This document shows, one piece after another, positions 17,730-28,743 of a stretch of DNA of 64,000 bases (the stretch's first letter is position 1; every line of letters begins with the position of its first letter). The stretch lies in contig NZ_CP050145.1 of the NCBI RefSeq assembly GCF_016767715.1, positions 3,038,001 to 3,102,000 of the forward strand. Reading direction: 5' to 3'. The notes under the pieces are model-generated. The model was not told the DNA's origin, searched no databases, and worked only from the letters and a program-made list of their open reading frames with translations. A program made the position numbers and the translations under genes. This DNA comes from Mycobacteroides chelonae. Lineage in GTDB: Bacteria > Actinomycetota > Actinomycetes > Mycobacteriales > Mycobacteriaceae.

Positions 17730-20700
17730 ATGACCGTGAACAACGACACCGACCCGCAGCTGGAGCAGCTGACCCGTCGTATCGAGAATCTGCGCGAGAG
17801 CGATCCCCAGTTCCGCGACACCCTGCCCGACCCCGCGGTCGCCCAGCAGGTGTTGCGCCCAGGCCTACACCTCTCCGAGGCCATCGCAACCTTGATGACC
17901 GGATATGCCGCGCGCCCCGCACTGGGCGAGCGGGCACGTGAATTGGTCACCGACCATGACGGCCGGACCATCCAGCGTCTGCTCCCCCGTTTCGAAACCA
18001 CCACATACGGTGAATTATGGTCCCGGACAACATCTGTCGCCGCGTCGTGGCACCATGACCCAGCCCACCCGGTCAAGGGTGCCGATCTGGTGGCGACCCT
18101 GGGATTCACCAGCATCGACTACACCGTGCTGGATCTGGCGATCATGATTCTCGGCGGAGTGGCAGTGCCACTGCAGACCAGCGCGCCGGCTTCACAGTGG
18201 ACCACCATCCTTGCCGAGGCCGAACCCAACACCCTCGCCGTCAGCGTCGAATTGATCGGCGTGGCACTGGAATCCGTACTCGCGACCCCCTCGATCAAAC
18301 AGGTCGTGGTGTTCGACTACACCCCTGAAATCGATGCGCAACGCGAGGCCTACGAGGCCGCCGGGGCACGGCTTGCGGGAACCGGTATCGCCATCGAAAC
18401 ACTCGAAGCGGTGATCGCCCGCGGCTCCGATCTTCCCGCGGCCCCGCTCTACGCGCCATCCCCCGGCGACGATCCGCTGGCACTGCTCATTTACACCTCC
18501 GGAAGCACCGGGGCCCCGAAGGGCGCCATGCACAGTGAAAACATCGTGCGCCGCTGGTGGATTCGCGAAGACGTCATGGCTGGCACCGAAAACCTGCCCA
18601 TGATCGGCCTGAACTTCATGCCGATGAGTCACATCATGGGCCGCGGAACACTTACCTCCACCCTGTCCACCGGTGGCCTCGGCTATTTCGCCGCATCCAG
18701 CGACATGTCAACACTTTTCGAAGACATGGAGCTGATTCGTCCCACCGCTCTTGCCCTGGTCCCCCGGGTCTGCGACATGGTCTTCCAGCGGTTCCAGACA
18801 GAGGTGGACCGTCGCCTGGCCGGTGATCGCACCGCCGATGCGGATGCGGTGGCCGCCGAGGTCAAGGCCGAGATCCGCAACGGCCTCTTTGGTGGCCGCG
18901 TGCTGGCGGTCATGGTGGGCTCTGCGCCACTGTCCGATGAGCTGGGCGAGTTCATCGAGTCCTGCTTCGAACTTCATCTGACCGACGGTTATGGATCCAC
19001 CGAAGCCGGCATGGTGTTCCGCGATGGAATTGTGCAACGGCCCCCGGTCATCGAGTACAAGCTCGTCGATGTGCCCGAGCTGGGCTACTTCTCCACCGAC
19101 CAGCCGCATCCACGGGGCGAGCTGCTGCTGAAGACGGACGGCATGTTCCTCGGGTACTACAAGCGCCCCGAGGTCACCGCGGGCGTCTTCGACGAGAACG
19201 GTTTCTACATGACCGGCGATATCGTCACCGAGCTCGCACATGACAACATCCGGATTGTCGATCGCCGCAACAACGTTCTCAAGCTGTCCCAGGGCGAGTT
19301 CGTCGCGGTCGCGACCCTGGAAGCCGAGTACGCCAACAGTCCAGTGGTGCATCAGATCTACGTGTACGGCAGCAGCGAGCGGTCCTACCTGCTGGCGGTC
19401 GTCGTACCGACACCTCAGGCCGTCGCCGCCGCCAAGGGTGACGAGACGGCACTCAGGGCGACCATCGCCGAATCCCTGCAGGACATCGCCAGAGAGCTGC
19501 AGTTGCAGTCCTACGAGATCCCGCGCGACTTCATCATCGAGCCGCAGCCGTTCACCCAGGGCAACGGACTGCTGACCGGTATCGCCAAGCTGGCTCGCCC
19601 GAACCTCAAGGCACACTACGGCGATCGTCTGGAACAGATGTACGCCGACATCGCCGAACAGCAGGCCGCCGAGTTGCGCGAGCTGCACAGCGTCGATCCC
19701 GACAAGCCTGCGCTGGAAACAGTACTCAAGGCCGCGCAGGCCTTGCTCGGCGCCTCGTCGGCCGAGCTGGCCGCGGACGCGCATTTCACCGATCTGGGTG
19801 GCGATTCGCTCTCGGCGCTGTCCTTCTCAGATCTACTGCGGGACATCTTCGGTGTCGAGGTTCCCGTCGGCGTCATCGTCAGTGCCGCCAACGACCTCGG
19901 CAGTGTCGCGCAATTCATTGACGAACAACGTCATTCAGGCGGTACACGTCCCACCGCCGACACGGTGCACGGTGCCGGGCACACTGAGATCCGCGCCGCC
20001 GACCTGACCCTGGACAAGTTCATCGACGAGGCCACCCTGCGTGCCGCCCCCGCGCTCCCCAGGGCGACCGGAACCCCACAGACCGTGCTGCTCACCGGCT
20101 CGAACGGTTACCTGGGCCACTATCTGGCCCTGGAATGGCTTGAGCGCCTGGACAAAACAGACGGCAAGCTGATCGTCATCGTTCGCGGAAAGGATTCCGA
20201 CGCCGCGTACCGCCGCCTGGAAGAAGCGTTCGACACCGGCGACGCCGGACTGCTGACGCATTTCCGCGCACTGGCCGACAAGCACCTGGAGGTGCTCGCC
20301 GGCGATATCGGTGACTCGAACCTGGGACTGGATGCCGACACCTGGCAACGCCTGGCCGACACGGTCGACGTCATCGTGCATCCGGCAGCTCTGGTGAACC
20401 ACGTGCTGCCCTACCGGCAGCTATTCGGCCCCAATGTCGTTGGCACCGCGGAAATCATCAAACTGGCACTGACCACCAAGATCAAACCCGTCACCTACCT
20501 GTCGACGGTGGCGGTCGCGGCGTACGTCGATCCGAGCACCTTCGATGAAGAGTCCGACATCCGGCTCATCAGCGCGGTGCGCCCCGTGGACGAGCTCTAT
20601 GCGAACGGATATGGCAACAGCAAGTGGGCCGGCGAGGTCCTGCTGCGAGAGGCACACGACCTGTGTGGCCTGCCGGTCGCGGTATTCCGCTCCGACATGA

Positions 20701-21293
20701 TCCTGGCCCACAGCCACTACACCGGCCAGCTCAACGTCCCCGACCAATTCACCCGACTGATCCTGAGCCTGATCGCCACCGGCATCGCACCCGGCTCGTT
20801 CTACCAAGCACAGGCAACGGGCGATCGCCCACGCGCGCACTATGACGGGCTACCGGGTGACTTCACTGCCGAGGCGATCACCACGCTGGGCACTCAGGTG
20901 CCGGAAGGCCCGGAGGCGTATGTGACCTACGACTGCGTCAATCCGCATTCCGACGGCATCTCGCTGGACAACTTCGTCGACTGGCTCATCGACGCCGGAT
21001 ACCCCATCCAGCGCATCGACAACTACAGCGACTGGTTCGACCGCTTCGACACCGCCATCCGCGGCCTGCCCGAAAAACAGAAACAGCACTCCCTGCTGCC
21101 ACTACTGCACGCGTTCGAGCAGCCCTCCGGTGCCGAAGACCACGGCGTGGTTCCGGCCAAGCGTTTCCAGCACGCGGTGCAAGCCGCCGGAATCGGTCCG
21201 GTCGGGCAAGACGGCACCACGGATATTCCGCATCTGTCGCAGCAGTTGATCGTCAAGTACGCCACGGACCTGGAACAGCTCGGGCTCCTGTAG
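17730..21293 (+). CDS. car: Carboxylic acid reductase (first of a tandem pair)
   Basis: A 1,187-residue three-domain enzyme that reduces carboxylic acids to aldehydes using ATP and NADPH. The adenylation domain (about 1-640) has [28 protein letters not shown] and LSQGEFVA. The carrier domain has [11 protein letters not shown] with the phosphopantetheine serine at 693. The reductase domain has TGSNGYLG (about 788), STVAV and the YGNSK catalytic Tyr-Lys (961/965). Length and motifs match the Nocardia/Mycobacterium CAR family, which needs phosphopantetheinylation. A GTG at 17718 is an alternative start. The 3' half shares long near-identical DNA stretches with the second copy. Substrates are probably fatty or aromatic acids. 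Confidence 0.95.
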   Translation: MTVNNDTDPQLEQLTRRIENLRESDPQFRDTLPDPAVAQQVLRPGLHLSEAIATLMTGYAARPALGERARELVTDHDGRTIQRLLPRFETTTYGELWSRTTSVAASWHHDPAHPVKGADLVATLGFTSIDYTVLDLAIMILGGVAVPLQTSAPASQWTTILAEAEPNTLAVSVELIGVALESVLATPSIKQVVVFDYTPEIDAQREAYEAAGARLAGTGIAIETLEAVIARGSDLPAAPLYAPSPGDDPLALLIYTSGSTGAPKGAMHSENIVRRWWIREDVMAGTENLPMIGLNFMPMSHIMGRGTLTSTLSTGGLGYFAASSDMSTLFEDMELIRPTALALVPRVCDMVFQRFQTEVDRRLAGDRTADADAVAAEVKAEIRNGLFGGRVLAVMVGSAPLSDELGEFIESCFELHLTDGYGSTEAGMVFRDGIVQRPPVIEYKLVDVPELGYFSTDQPHPRGELLLKTDGMFLGYYKRPEVTAGVFDENGFYMTGDIVTELAHDNIRIVDRRNNVLKLSQGEFVAVATLEAEYANSPVVHQIYVYGSSERSYLLAVVVPTPQAVAAAKGDETALRATIAESLQDIARELQLQSYEIPRDFIIEPQPFTQGNGLLTGIAKLARPNLKAHYGDRLEQMYADIAEQQAAELRELHSVDPDKPALETVLKAAQALLGASSAELAADAHFTDLGGDSLSALSFSDLLRDIFGVEVPVGVIVSAANDLGSVAQFIDEQRHSGGTRPTADTVHGAGHTEIRAADLTLDKFIDEATLRAAPALPRATGTPQTVLLTGSNGYLGHYLALEWLERLDKTDGKLIVIVRGKDSDAAYRRLEEAFDTGDAGLLTHFRALADKHLEVLAGDIGDSNLGLDADTWQRLADTVDVIVHPAALVNHVLPYRQLFGPNVVGTAEIIKLALTTKIKPVTYLSTVAVAAYVDPSTFDEESDIRLISAVRPVDELYANGYGNSKWAGEVLLREAHDLCGLPVAVFRSDMILAHSHYTGQLNVPDQFTRLILSLIATGIAPGSFYQAQATGDRPRAHYDGLPGDFTAEAITTLGTQVPEGPEAYVTYDCVNPHSDGISLDNFVDWLIDAGYPIQRIDNYSDWFDRFDTAIRGLPEKQKQHSLLPLLHAFEQPSGAEDHGVVPAKRFQHAVQAAGIGPVGQDGTTDIPHLSQQLIVKYATDLEQLGLL

Positions 21294-21333
21294 GTCCAGG
21301 TGAGCCCGCGCACTTACAGAATCCAGGGTTTCG

Positions 21334-21339
21334 TAAGCT
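21334..21339 (+). promoter_or_regulatory. -10 element (TAAGCT), leaderless start of the second CAR gene
   Basis: TAAGCT ends seven bases before the ATG at 21347, in the 53 bp gap between the two CAR genes. It suggests the second copy has its own promoter. Confidence 0.4.
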
Positions 21340-21346
21340 GCCCGAT

Positions 21347-24300
21347 ATGACGATCGAAGCCACCGCTGCCAATACCAAGGAAGCACGTCGTCAGCGGTTG
21401 GTTGACCGTGTCAGGCGGCTCTTCACCGAGGATCCACAGTTCCGGGCCGCCAAACCCGATACTGCGGTAGACGCCGCGGTCGCCGCGCCCGGTCTGCGGC
21501 TCGCTCAGGTAGTCGCCACCATCATGGATGGATACGCCGATCGGCCGGCCCTCGGGCACCGGGTGCAGGAACTCATCACCGATGAGACAGGTCGGTCGGC
21601 ACTTCGTCCCCTACCTGAGTTCGAGACCATCACCTACGGGGAACTGTGGGGCATGGCCCGCGCACTGGCTTCGGCGTGGCATCACGACCCGAGTACTCCG
21701 GTGTGCGCGGGCGACTTCGTCGCGATGCTCGGCTTCACGAGCGTCGACTACACCGCGGTCGATCTCGCGTGCATCCATCTTGGCGCGGTGGCGGTACCGC
21801 TGCAGACCAGCGCGGCCGCATCGAACTGGACCGCAATCCTCGCCGAATCAGAGCCTTCGGTACTGGCGGTGAGCGCCGAGTTATTGGATGCGGCAATAGA
21901 ATCAGCGCTCGTCACGCCGTCGCTGCGGCATATCACGGTCTTCGATTACCACCCCGGTGTCGATGCGCAGCGCGACAGTGTCGAGTCGGCGCAACACCGG
22001 ATAGCCGAGGCCGGCCTACAGATCTCGGTCGAGGTGATGTCCGCGGTGATCGGGCACGGTCGTGCCCTTCCCGAGGCGCCGTTGTTCACCGCCGAGGACG
22101 GCACCGACCCGTTGGCGCTGGTGATCTATACCTCTGGAAGCACGGGCACCCCCAAGGGCGCGACATACACCGAGAAGATGGTCGCCAAACCATGGCTAAG
22201 GGCCGACACCCTGAGCTCCAAGGCCGAGATTCCGTTGATCAACCTCAACTTCATGCCGATGAGCCATGTGATGGGACGCGGCAGCCTGGTCACGGCCCTG
22301 GCCTGTGGTGGTCTGGCGTACTTCGCGGCATCCAGCGATATGTCCACCCTGTTCGAAGACATCACCCTCACCCGGCCCACGGTGGTGACGCTCGTTCCCC
22401 GCGTGTGCGACATGCTCTTTCAGCGATACCGCAACGAAGTCGAACGCCGTGCGGGGCTGGACTCCGCGGCCGACCTGGCCGCCCTCGATGCCGAAGTCAA
22501 GAGCGATATCCGTGAAAACCTTTTCGGCGGACGCGTTTTGACAATCGTCTGCGGATCGGCACCATTATCCGAAGAACTGGCGGCATTCATCGAATCCTGC
22601 CTGGACGCCCGCATCACCGACGGCTACGGCTCCACCGAGGCCGGGGTCATCGTCCGGAACGGACGCATCCAGCGTCCCCCCGTCATCGACTACAAGCTGG
22701 TCGATGTGCCCGAGCTGGGCTACTTCTCCACCGACAAGCCGTACCCGCGAGGTGAGCTGCTGGTGAAGGCCGAGTCCGTGTTCGGTGGCTATTTCAAGCG
22801 CCCCGACGTCACCGCCGATGTGTTCGACCCGGACGGTTACTACAAGACCGGGGATATTGTCGCCGAGCTGGAACCCGACAAGATCCAGATCGTCGACCGG
22901 CGCAACAACGTGATCAAGCTTTCCCAAGGCGAGTTCGTCGCGATCGCCAACCTCGAAGCCGAGTACGCCAACAGTCCACTGGTGCAACAGATTTGTGTCT
23001 ACGGAAGCAGCGAGCGATCCTACCTGCTGGCCGTGGTGGTACCTACCGCCGAGGCTTTCGAGCAAAGTCATGGAGATGACGAACTACTCAAACGCCTGAT
23101 TGCCGAGTCGCTACAGCAGGTCGCCCGCGAAGCCGAGCTGCAACCGTACGAGGTACCGCGCGACTTCCTGGTGGAGACCGAACCGTTCACCGCCGCCAAC
23201 GGCCTATTGACCGGTATCGCCAAGCTGGCCCGGCCGAAGTTGCACGAGAAGTACGGCGCCCGTTTGGAACAGCTGTATTCCGATATCGCGAGTGCCCAGG
23301 CGCTCGAACTACAAGCCCTTCACGCCGCCGGACACGAGGGCAAGCCGGTCCTTGAGACCGTGCAACGTGCGGTCACAGCATTGCTGGGCCTATCCGTAGC
23401 CGAGGTGGACCCGGACTCGCACTTCATCGACCTCGGCGGCGATTCCCTTTCGGCCCTGTCCTTCTCAGATCTACTGCGGGACATCTTCGGTGTCGAGATT
23501 CCCGTCGGCGTCATCGTCAGTGCCGCCAACGATGTGGCGGCCATCGCGAACATCGTCGAAAGGCACCGCGACTCGGGATCACTCCGGCCCACCGCCGAGT
23601 CCGTGCACGGCGCCGGGCACACTGAGATCCGTGCCGCTGACCTGACCCTGGACAAGTTCATCGACGAGGCTACCCTGCGTGCCGCCCCCGCACTCCCGAG
23701 GTCGACGGGGGCCCCGCAGACCGTGTTACTGACCGGAGCCAATGGCTATCTAGGACGGTTCCTGGCCCTGGAATGGCTTGAGCGCCTGGATAAAACCGGC
23801 GGCAAGCTCATCGCTGTCATCCGCGGCAAGGACTCCGACGCCGCCTACCGGCGCCTGGAAGAAGCATTCGATAGTGGCGACGCCGGACTGCTGACGCATT
23901 TCCGCGCACTGGCCGACAAGCACCTGGAGGTGCTCGCCGGCGATATCGGTGACCCGAACCTGGGACTGGATGCCGACACCTGGCAACGCCTGGCCGACAC
24001 GGTCGACGTCATCGTGCACCCGGCGGCCCTGGTGAACCACGTGCTCCCCTACAACCAGCTGTTCGGCCCCAATGTCGTTGGCACCGCGGAAATCATCAAA
24101 CTGGCACTGACCACCAAGATCAAACCCGTCACCTACCTGTCCACCGTCGCCGTGGCGATCTCGGTGGACCCCAAGGTGTTCGACGAGGACTCCGACATCC
24201 GCACCATCAGTGCGATCAGGCCCCTCGACGACGGATACGCCAACGGATACGGCAATGCCAAGTGGGCCGGCGAGGTACTACTGCGGGAAGCACACGACCT

Positions 24301-24904
24301 GTGCGGCCTGCCGGTCGCGGTATTCCGCTCCGACATGATCCTGGCCCACAGCCACTACACCGGCCAGCTCAACGTCCCCGACCAATTCACCCGCCTCATC
24401 CTGAGCCTGATCGCCACCGGCATCGCACCCGGCTCCTTCTATCAGCCACAGGCGACGGGCGATCGCCCACTTGCCCACTATGACGGGCTACCCGCCGATT
24501 TCACGGCATCGGCGATTACCTTCCTCGGCATCGCGGTCGCCGCGTCGGAAAGCTTCCACACGTACGACTCGGTGAACCCACACTCCGACGGCATCTCGCT
24601 GGACAACTTCGTCGACTGGCTCATCGACGCCGGATACCCCATCCAGCGCATCGACAACTACGGCGACTGGTTCGACCGCTTCGACACCGCCATCCGCGGC
24701 CTGCCCGAAAAACAGAAACAGCACTCCCTGCTGCCACTACTGCACGCGTACCGGTATCCGCAGCACGCACACAACGGTGCATTCCTCCCCGCCATTAGGT
24801 TCCGCGAGGGTGTTCAGGCCGCCCAGAACACCGACATTCCCCACCTCACCCGGGATCTCATCGTCAAGTACGCCACGGATCTGCGGCAGCTCGGACTGCT
24901 GTAG
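21347..24904 (+). CDS. car: Carboxylic acid reductase (second of a tandem pair)
   Basis: A 1,185-residue paralogue of the preceding gene. Adenylation motifs are [23 protein letters not shown] and LSQGEFVA; the carrier serine in [11 protein letters not shown] is residue 700; the reductase domain has TGANGYLG and YGNAK. All catalytic residues expected for a working enzyme are present. The adenylation half, which chooses the acid, differs from the first copy at many positions, while blocks of the carrier and reductase domains are almost identical in DNA. The two enzymes probably have different acid preferences but the same reduction chemistry. It follows the first copy by 53 bp. Confidence 0.95.
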   Translation: MTIEATAANTKEARRQRLVDRVRRLFTEDPQFRAAKPDTAVDAAVAAPGLRLAQVVATIMDGYADRPALGHRVQELITDETGRSALRPLPEFETITYGELWGMARALASAWHHDPSTPVCAGDFVAMLGFTSVDYTAVDLACIHLGAVAVPLQTSAAASNWTAILAESEPSVLAVSAELLDAAIESALVTPSLRHITVFDYHPGVDAQRDSVESAQHRIAEAGLQISVEVMSAVIGHGRALPEAPLFTAEDGTDPLALVIYTSGSTGTPKGATYTEKMVAKPWLRADTLSSKAEIPLINLNFMPMSHVMGRGSLVTALACGGLAYFAASSDMSTLFEDITLTRPTVVTLVPRVCDMLFQRYRNEVERRAGLDSAADLAALDAEVKSDIRENLFGGRVLTIVCGSAPLSEELAAFIESCLDARITDGYGSTEAGVIVRNGRIQRPPVIDYKLVDVPELGYFSTDKPYPRGELLVKAESVFGGYFKRPDVTADVFDPDGYYKTGDIVAELEPDKIQIVDRRNNVIKLSQGEFVAIANLEAEYANSPLVQQICVYGSSERSYLLAVVVPTAEAFEQSHGDDELLKRLIAESLQQVAREAELQPYEVPRDFLVETEPFTAANGLLTGIAKLARPKLHEKYGARLEQLYSDIASAQALELQALHAAGHEGKPVLETVQRAVTALLGLSVAEVDPDSHFIDLGGDSLSALSFSDLLRDIFGVEIPVGVIVSAANDVAAIANIVERHRDSGSLRPTAESVHGAGHTEIRAADLTLDKFIDEATLRAAPALPRSTGAPQTVLLTGANGYLGRFLALEWLERLDKTGGKLIAVIRGKDSDAAYRRLEEAFDSGDAGLLTHFRALADKHLEVLAGDIGDPNLGLDADTWQRLADTVDVIVHPAALVNHVLPYNQLFGPNVVGTAEIIKLALTTKIKPVTYLSTVAVAISVDPKVFDEDSDIRTISAIRPLDDGYANGYGNAKWAGEVLLREAHDLCGLPVAVFRSDMILAHSHYTGQLNVPDQFTRLILSLIATGIAPGSFYQPQATGDRPLAHYDGLPADFTASAITFLGIAVAASESFHTYDSVNPHSDGISLDNFVDWLIDAGYPIQRIDNYGDWFDRFDTAIRGLPEKQKQHSLLPLLHAYRYPQHAHNGAFLPAIRFREGVQAAQNTDIPHLTRDLIVKYATDLRQLGLL

Positions 24905-24982
24905 ACGCACGAATTTCTGTGCGCCGCTTTCAATTCCGGCTTGATACCGCCGAAAGCCCGGATCCAGAATGAACCGCGGTGT

Positions 24983-24988
24983 TAGGGT
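24983..24988 (+). promoter_or_regulatory. -10 element (TAGGGT), leaderless start of the SnoaL-like gene
   Basis: TAGGGT ends six bases before the ATG at 24995. Confidence 0.4.
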
Positions 24989-24994
24989 CCCGCC

Positions 24995-25495
24995 ATGGGA
25001 CAGTGGTCACGCAACGAGCTGCAGAGCATGTTCGACCATCACCTTCGGGTGGTCGATGAGATCGGCCCCAAGGGCGAGTGGGCCAAGTACGCGGATCTTT
25101 TCGCCGAGGACGCCAGTTACATCGAACCGACCTATGGCACCTTCGAGGGCCGGGAAGCCATCCGCGAGTCCATGGTCAAGACCATGTCGGAGTTCCCCGG
25201 GGCTGAGATGCCGCACTACTTCTCCAACTGGCATGTCGTCGACGAGGAACACGGCTGGGTCATCTGCGAGCTGGTCAACCGGATGCGAGACCCCGGCGAC
25301 GGAAGTATCTGGGAAGCAACAAATATCAGCATCTTTCGCTATGCCGGCGACAACCAGTGGGCCAACGAGGAAGATGTCTACAACCCGATGCAGTTCATGA
25401 CAGCGATCCAGGGTTACGTGCAGCGCAGCAGCGAGCTGGGTTCGTTGTCCCCCGCCGCCCAGACCTTCGGGAAGAACATGGGCTGGCTCGGCTAG
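24995..25495 (+). CDS. SnoaL/NTF2-like fold protein
   Basis: A 166-residue protein with the cone-shaped SnoaL/NTF2 pattern: N-terminal helix LQSMFDHHLRVVDEI, then WAKYADLFAEDASYIEPTYGTFEGREAIRESM (the classic FAxDa-Y-G-x-G-R-xAI signature), then beta strands HYFSNWHVVDEEHGWVICELVNRMRDP. Such proteins act as small isomerases, dehydratases or hydrolases or as binding proteins. No specific activity can be named. Its last four bases overlap the end of the convergent amidohydrolase gene. Confidence 0.85.
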   Translation: MGQWSRNELQSMFDHHLRVVDEIGPKGEWAKYADLFAEDASYIEPTYGTFEGREAIRESMVKTMSEFPGAEMPHYFSNWHVVDEEHGWVICELVNRMRDPGDGSIWEATNISIFRYAGDNQWANEEDVYNPMQFMTAIQGYVQRSSELGSLSPAAQTFGKNMGWLG

Positions 25496-27234
25496 CTCGT
25501 GGCCAGGAACCTGCCCGCCTTGACCGTGCTGCCGAAGCCGTCTACGAACGTGCCGTAGGAGTACACCCGCTGGCCACCGACAACCGTGGCCGCGATCGCC
25601 TTGTCGTTGCGGCACACCTGCCGGGACACTCCGAACTCCTCCATATACTGTTCGTGGTAATCCTCCAGCGAATCATCAAGGCCCGCAGGATCAATCACCG
25701 CGATATCGGCGGTGTCGCCGATACGCAGGCGCCCGGCGTCCAGTCCATACCATTCACCGAGTTCGCCGGTAAGCCGATGCACCGCGGCTTCCAGCGGCAT
25801 GAACGGAGCACCCGCCTCTCGGGCCTCTTTGACACGCTTGAGTAACCGCAGCCCCGCGTTGTAAAAGGACATGTTGCGCAGGTGCGCCCCGGAGTCGTTG
25901 TTACCCAGCTGGAAATAGCGGTATTTGATGGCCTCGTTGAGCACATCGGTTCGGTCATTGGCGATCGTGGTGTGCCAGCGCACCTTTCCGGGGTACTCGG
26001 ACACCAGGTCCAGGAAGGCGTCGACCGGCTGCACCCCGCGCGCGTCGGCCACCTGACCGAACGACTTGCCCACCACAGATTCATCGGGGCACCCGACGAT
26101 CTCGGTGTCGTACATGTCGCGGTTCCAGGCCACCACTCCGTATTTCTGGGCCATCTCCTTGCGGAACCGGCGACGATATCCCTCATCCTTGATCAGGTCG
26201 ACCCGCTGGAGCTGATCACGAATATCCAATGCCGCCGTGCCCGAGGCGAACTCCTCAAAGATCACCAAATCCATACCGTCGGAATACAGATGGAAAGGCA
26301 CCGCCAGGAGCTGGAAGTTCACCTGGGAGCGCAGCAGCGGGTTGAGGCCACCGGTGGCCGCCTTGAGAAGCTTGATCACCGACCTGTTGCTCTTCAGATC
26401 GAAGGCCGCCAGAAGCGTGGTCTTGAGCGAACGACGCCACGGGCGCGCACCGCTGAGCAGGAAGTGCATGACGGTCTCGGGGCGCTTCTCCACGTCGAGA
26501 TTCGACTGCACCACGGCGCCACGCCGGCGCACCACGTCATACAGTGCGCCATACTCGCGCCAGGTCGCGTAGGTAGACGGCAATTGCCGACCGGCAAACC
26601 GGGTGCCCTCCAGCTTGGAGAAGCGCAGCCGGTCGGTGGACAGGCCGACGAAACCCGCGTCGAGCGCATCGGTCACCATCGTGCGCATCCGCGCCAGTTC
26701 CTCGGATGTGGGACGCTCGTCGTAATCGGTTGCCCGCGCAAGTCCCATCACCGCGGCACGGATATCAGAGTGTCCGATCAGCGTTGCGACATTGGCGCCC
26801 AACGGAAGTGACTCGATGAACGTGCGGTAGCCGCGTGGCCCGTCCCAATCCTTGTGCTCCTTGAGCGCCGAGTGAACCGCGTCCCACGGCAGGGCCTCCA
26901 CCCGGGCGAATAGATCTGCGACATCCTCGGGATCGGCGTACACCGCGGACATGGAGCAGTTGCCGTAGATGACAGAGGTGACACCGTGCCGCACCGACTC
27001 GCCCAGTCCCGGACTGACCAGCACCTCGGCGTCGTAGTGGGTGTGCACGTCGACCATACCGGGAATGACCCACTTGCCGTTGGCATCGATGACCTCGCCG
27101 ACCTCGGCACTCGAAAGATCTGGTGCCATGGCCACCACTTTGCCGCCGCGCACCCCGACGTCCAGCACTTGGCCAGGCGCACCCGTCCCGTCGAACACCA
27201 GGCCCCCGCGTACCAGCAGGTCAAATGTCGCCAT
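25492..27234 (-). CDS. Amidohydrolase, N-acyl-D-amino-acid deacylase-like
   Basis: A 580-residue metal-dependent hydrolase of the amidohydrolase-3/D-aminoacylase group. The HxH metal motif is VDVHTHYDAEVL (about 60), a conserved NCS turn follows (YGNCSMSAVYADPED), and the C-terminal part has GDTADIAVIDPAGL, which closes the small beta-sandwich domain. Members hydrolyse N-acyl-D-amino acids, hydantoins or related cyclic amides; many actinobacterial copies have unknown substrates. GAGGTGG lies about eight bases before the ATG. A nine-base-pair stem-loop lies just upstream. Confidence 0.88.
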   Translation of the reverse strand: MATFDLLVRGGLVFDGTGAPGQVLDVGVRGGKVVAMAPDLSSAEVGEVIDANGKWVIPGMVDVHTHYDAEVLVSPGLGESVRHGVTSVIYGNCSMSAVYADPEDVADLFARVEALPWDAVHSALKEHKDWDGPRGYRTFIESLPLGANVATLIGHSDIRAAVMGLARATDYDERPTSEELARMRTMVTDALDAGFVGLSTDRLRFSKLEGTRFAGRQLPSTYATWREYGALYDVVRRRGAVVQSNLDVEKRPETVMHFLLSGARPWRRSLKTTLLAAFDLKSNRSVIKLLKAATGGLNPLLRSQVNFQLLAVPFHLYSDGMDLVIFEEFASGTAALDIRDQLQRVDLIKDEGYRRRFRKEMAQKYGVVAWNRDMYDTEIVGCPDESVVGKSFGQVADARGVQPVDAFLDLVSEYPGKVRWHTTIANDRTDVLNEAIKYRYFQLGNNDSGAHLRNMSFYNAGLRLLKRVKEAREAGAPFMPLEAAVHRLTGELGEWYGLDAGRLRIGDTADIAVIDPAGLDDSLEDYHEQYMEEFGVSRQVCRNDKAIAATVVGGQRVYSYGTFVDGFGSTVKAGRFLATS

Positions 27235-27253
27235 AGTCGATCCACCTCATCCG

Positions 27254-27284
27254 ATCAGCAGGTCCTCAGCTTATCCCTGCTGAT
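27254..27284. promoter_or_regulatory. Stem-loop upstream of the amidohydrolase
   Basis: ATCAGCAGG and CCTGCTGAT are perfect nine-base arms around a 13-base loop, 20 bp before the amidohydrolase ATG. It could be an operator, a 5'-UTR hairpin, or part of the end of the ferredoxin transcript. Confidence 0.4.
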
Positions 27285-27291
27285 TCATGCC

Positions 27292-27325
27292 CACCCGTGA
27301 AGGCCCGGCTGCGCCTTCGCGGGTG
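27292..27325 (-). terminator. Candidate terminator after the ferredoxin gene
   Basis: CACCCGTGAAGGC pairs with GCCTTCGCGGGTG (12 of 13 pairs plus one G-T) around an eight-base loop, 24 bp past the ferredoxin stop. It lacks a T-run, as many mycobacterial terminators do. Confidence 0.5.
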
Positions 27326-27349
27326 CGCCACAACGCGCGAGGCCCTTGC

Positions 27350-27670
27350 TCACGCATCGAAGAAGATGTGCACCCGATCGGATTCCGGGAGCGTCTGGCA
27401 CGCCAGCGTGAACCCCTCGGCCACCTCGCTGTCGATGAGAGACTCGTTCATCAGCATCCTCGTCTTGCCCGATCGCACCGAGCACATGCAGGTGGCGCAG
27501 GCGGATTCGCGACACACGTACGGCGCGTCGATGCCCGCATCCAGCAACACGTCGAGCAGCTTCTTACCCGGCGGCCAGTCCAGAACGTGTGTACTGCCGT
27601 AGATTTCGACCTCCAGGACGGTGCTCCCGGCGACATCGCTACTGGCGACTCGGATCGCTTCGGCCGTCAC
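27350..27670 (-). CDS. [2Fe-2S] plant-type ferredoxin
   Basis: A 106-residue ferredoxin with the cluster motif CRESACATC (C-x4-C-x2-C) and the fourth ligand in FTLACQ. It carries electrons to oxygenases or reductases in the cytoplasm. The GTG start at 27670 overlaps the stop of the upstream diiron-type gene by four bases, so the two are translationally coupled and the ferredoxin probably feeds that enzyme. An FAD reductase partner is not in this window. Confidence 0.92.
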   Translation of the reverse strand: MTAEAIRVASSDVAGSTVLEVEIYGSTHVLDWPPGKKLLDVLLDAGIDAPYVCRESACATCMCSVRSGKTRMLMNESLIDSEVAEGFTLACQTLPESDRVHIFFDA

Positions 27671-28575
27671 TGGCCCACCGCGCGACGACCCGGCAGTCGA
27701 TCATTCAGCTCACCCTCAGAACCGAAAAGGATTCCCTGCCACTTCTCGAGCAGCTCCTCGGTATCCACATCGTCCGGATGGAATCCAGGCCGCATGTATT
27801 CGGCAATATCCCGCATCAAGCCCTTGACCAGCGGGCCGCGGTACACATCGATGGTCTGCCGCAGCACCGCCAACGGCTTCCATCCACTCGGATCGGTGAG
27901 GATCGATGCCAGAACGGCCAGCGTCATCAAGGGCAGCGTGCCCGCCCAGATCAGTGACATCACACCGATGCGTACCGACTCCGGGCCACCCACCGAGCGA
28001 TACACATCGAAGGCGACCGACTTATGCTCCATCTCCTCCATGGCGTGCCAGTTCAGCAGGTGGTGAATCTCTTCGGACATCGGAATCTCTTGTAGCTCAG
28101 CACTGGAAAGCACCCGCTGAGCCAATACCGCCGTGTAGTGCTCGGCGGCCGCCGTCATGGCCAGGTGCGCAATTTTGGGTGCGCGTTTCTCCAGCGCGAT
28201 GAGGAACTTCTCGCGCCGGCTGCCCTCCTCGAAATTCATGATCCGAACCAAGGGGTAGCCCATATCGATGATCTTCTCGTTGAGCTTGCGATGTTCACGG
28301 CCGTGCATGGCCTCCTGCCCGATGAAGCCCGCGACCCGCTTCTTCAACACCGGGTCGGTGATCTGATCGGCGTAGTTGCGCACGGACCTGATGAAGGATT
28401 CCTCGCCGGGAGGAAACGCACCGGAAAGCAGCGAAACCAAGTGACTGAAGACGATGTCGCCCTCGACATAGTGCTTCTTCATGGGAACCGGCTCACCGAA
28501 CCGGAAGTTCATCCGGCGCACCTTGGGCAACTCGCGCGCCGCGACACCTCGCCGGCCCTGCTCGACAACAGCCAT
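27667..28575 (-). CDS. Predicted metal-dependent hydrolase/oxidase, ferritin-like (PF10118 type)
   Basis: A 302-residue helical protein. Ferritin-like metal-ligand patterns are visible: GQEAMHGREH, AAAEHYTAVL and HAMEEMEHKSVAFD, spaced as in diiron proteins, and one hydrophobic stretch (VMSLIWAGTLPLMTLAVLASIL). The family is annotated as metal-dependent hydrolase, but coupling to a ferredoxin suggests oxygen activation on a lipid-like substrate. This is inference. Upstream is a cluster of AGTACT palindromes and a divergent TetR gene, which is the likely regulator. Confidence 0.85.
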   Translation of the reverse strand: MAVVEQGRRGVAARELPKVRRMNFRFGEPVPMKKHYVEGDIVFSHLVSLLSGAFPPGEESFIRSVRNYADQITDPVLKKRVAGFIGQEAMHGREHRKLNEKIIDMGYPLVRIMNFEEGSRREKFLIALEKRAPKIAHLAMTAAAEHYTAVLAQRVLSSAELQEIPMSEEIHHLLNWHAMEEMEHKSVAFDVYRSVGGPESVRIGVMSLIWAGTLPLMTLAVLASILTDPSGWKPLAVLRQTIDVYRGPLVKGLMRDIAEYMRPGFHPDDVDTEELLEKWQGILFGSEGELNDRLPGRRAVGQ

Positions 28576-28629
28576 GACGGAACTCCTTCCTGAGACGTCT
28601 CCATTGACGTCTGACCTGGCGATTCACGA

Positions 28630-28654
28630 TAGTACTCTGAGTACTACTGGTAGT
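28630..28654. promoter_or_regulatory. Overlapping palindromes, probable TetR operator
   Basis: TAGTACTCTGAGTACTA (28630-28646) is a perfect palindrome with seven-base arms around CTG. It overlaps ACTAC-TG-GTAGT (28643-28654). The site is 54 bp upstream of the diiron-hydrolase gene and about 100 bp upstream of the divergent TetR gene. Confidence 0.6.
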
Positions 28655-28743
28655 ATCCATATCGCACCGCGTGAGCACAATAGGCAGCAGACGCGTGTCG
28701 TCCGAACCGGCGAACCACGGGCCTGGCACACGTACCATCACTG

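Noticed and set aside
18708..19784. A 358-codon minus-strand frame inside the first CAR gene
   Set aside because: Antisense to a well-supported CAR adenylation domain; a similar mirror frame appears in the second copy.
24920..24960. Terminator after the second CAR gene
   Set aside because: GCTTTC and GAAAGC can pair but the loop is long and the inner pairs compete; too weak to annotate.
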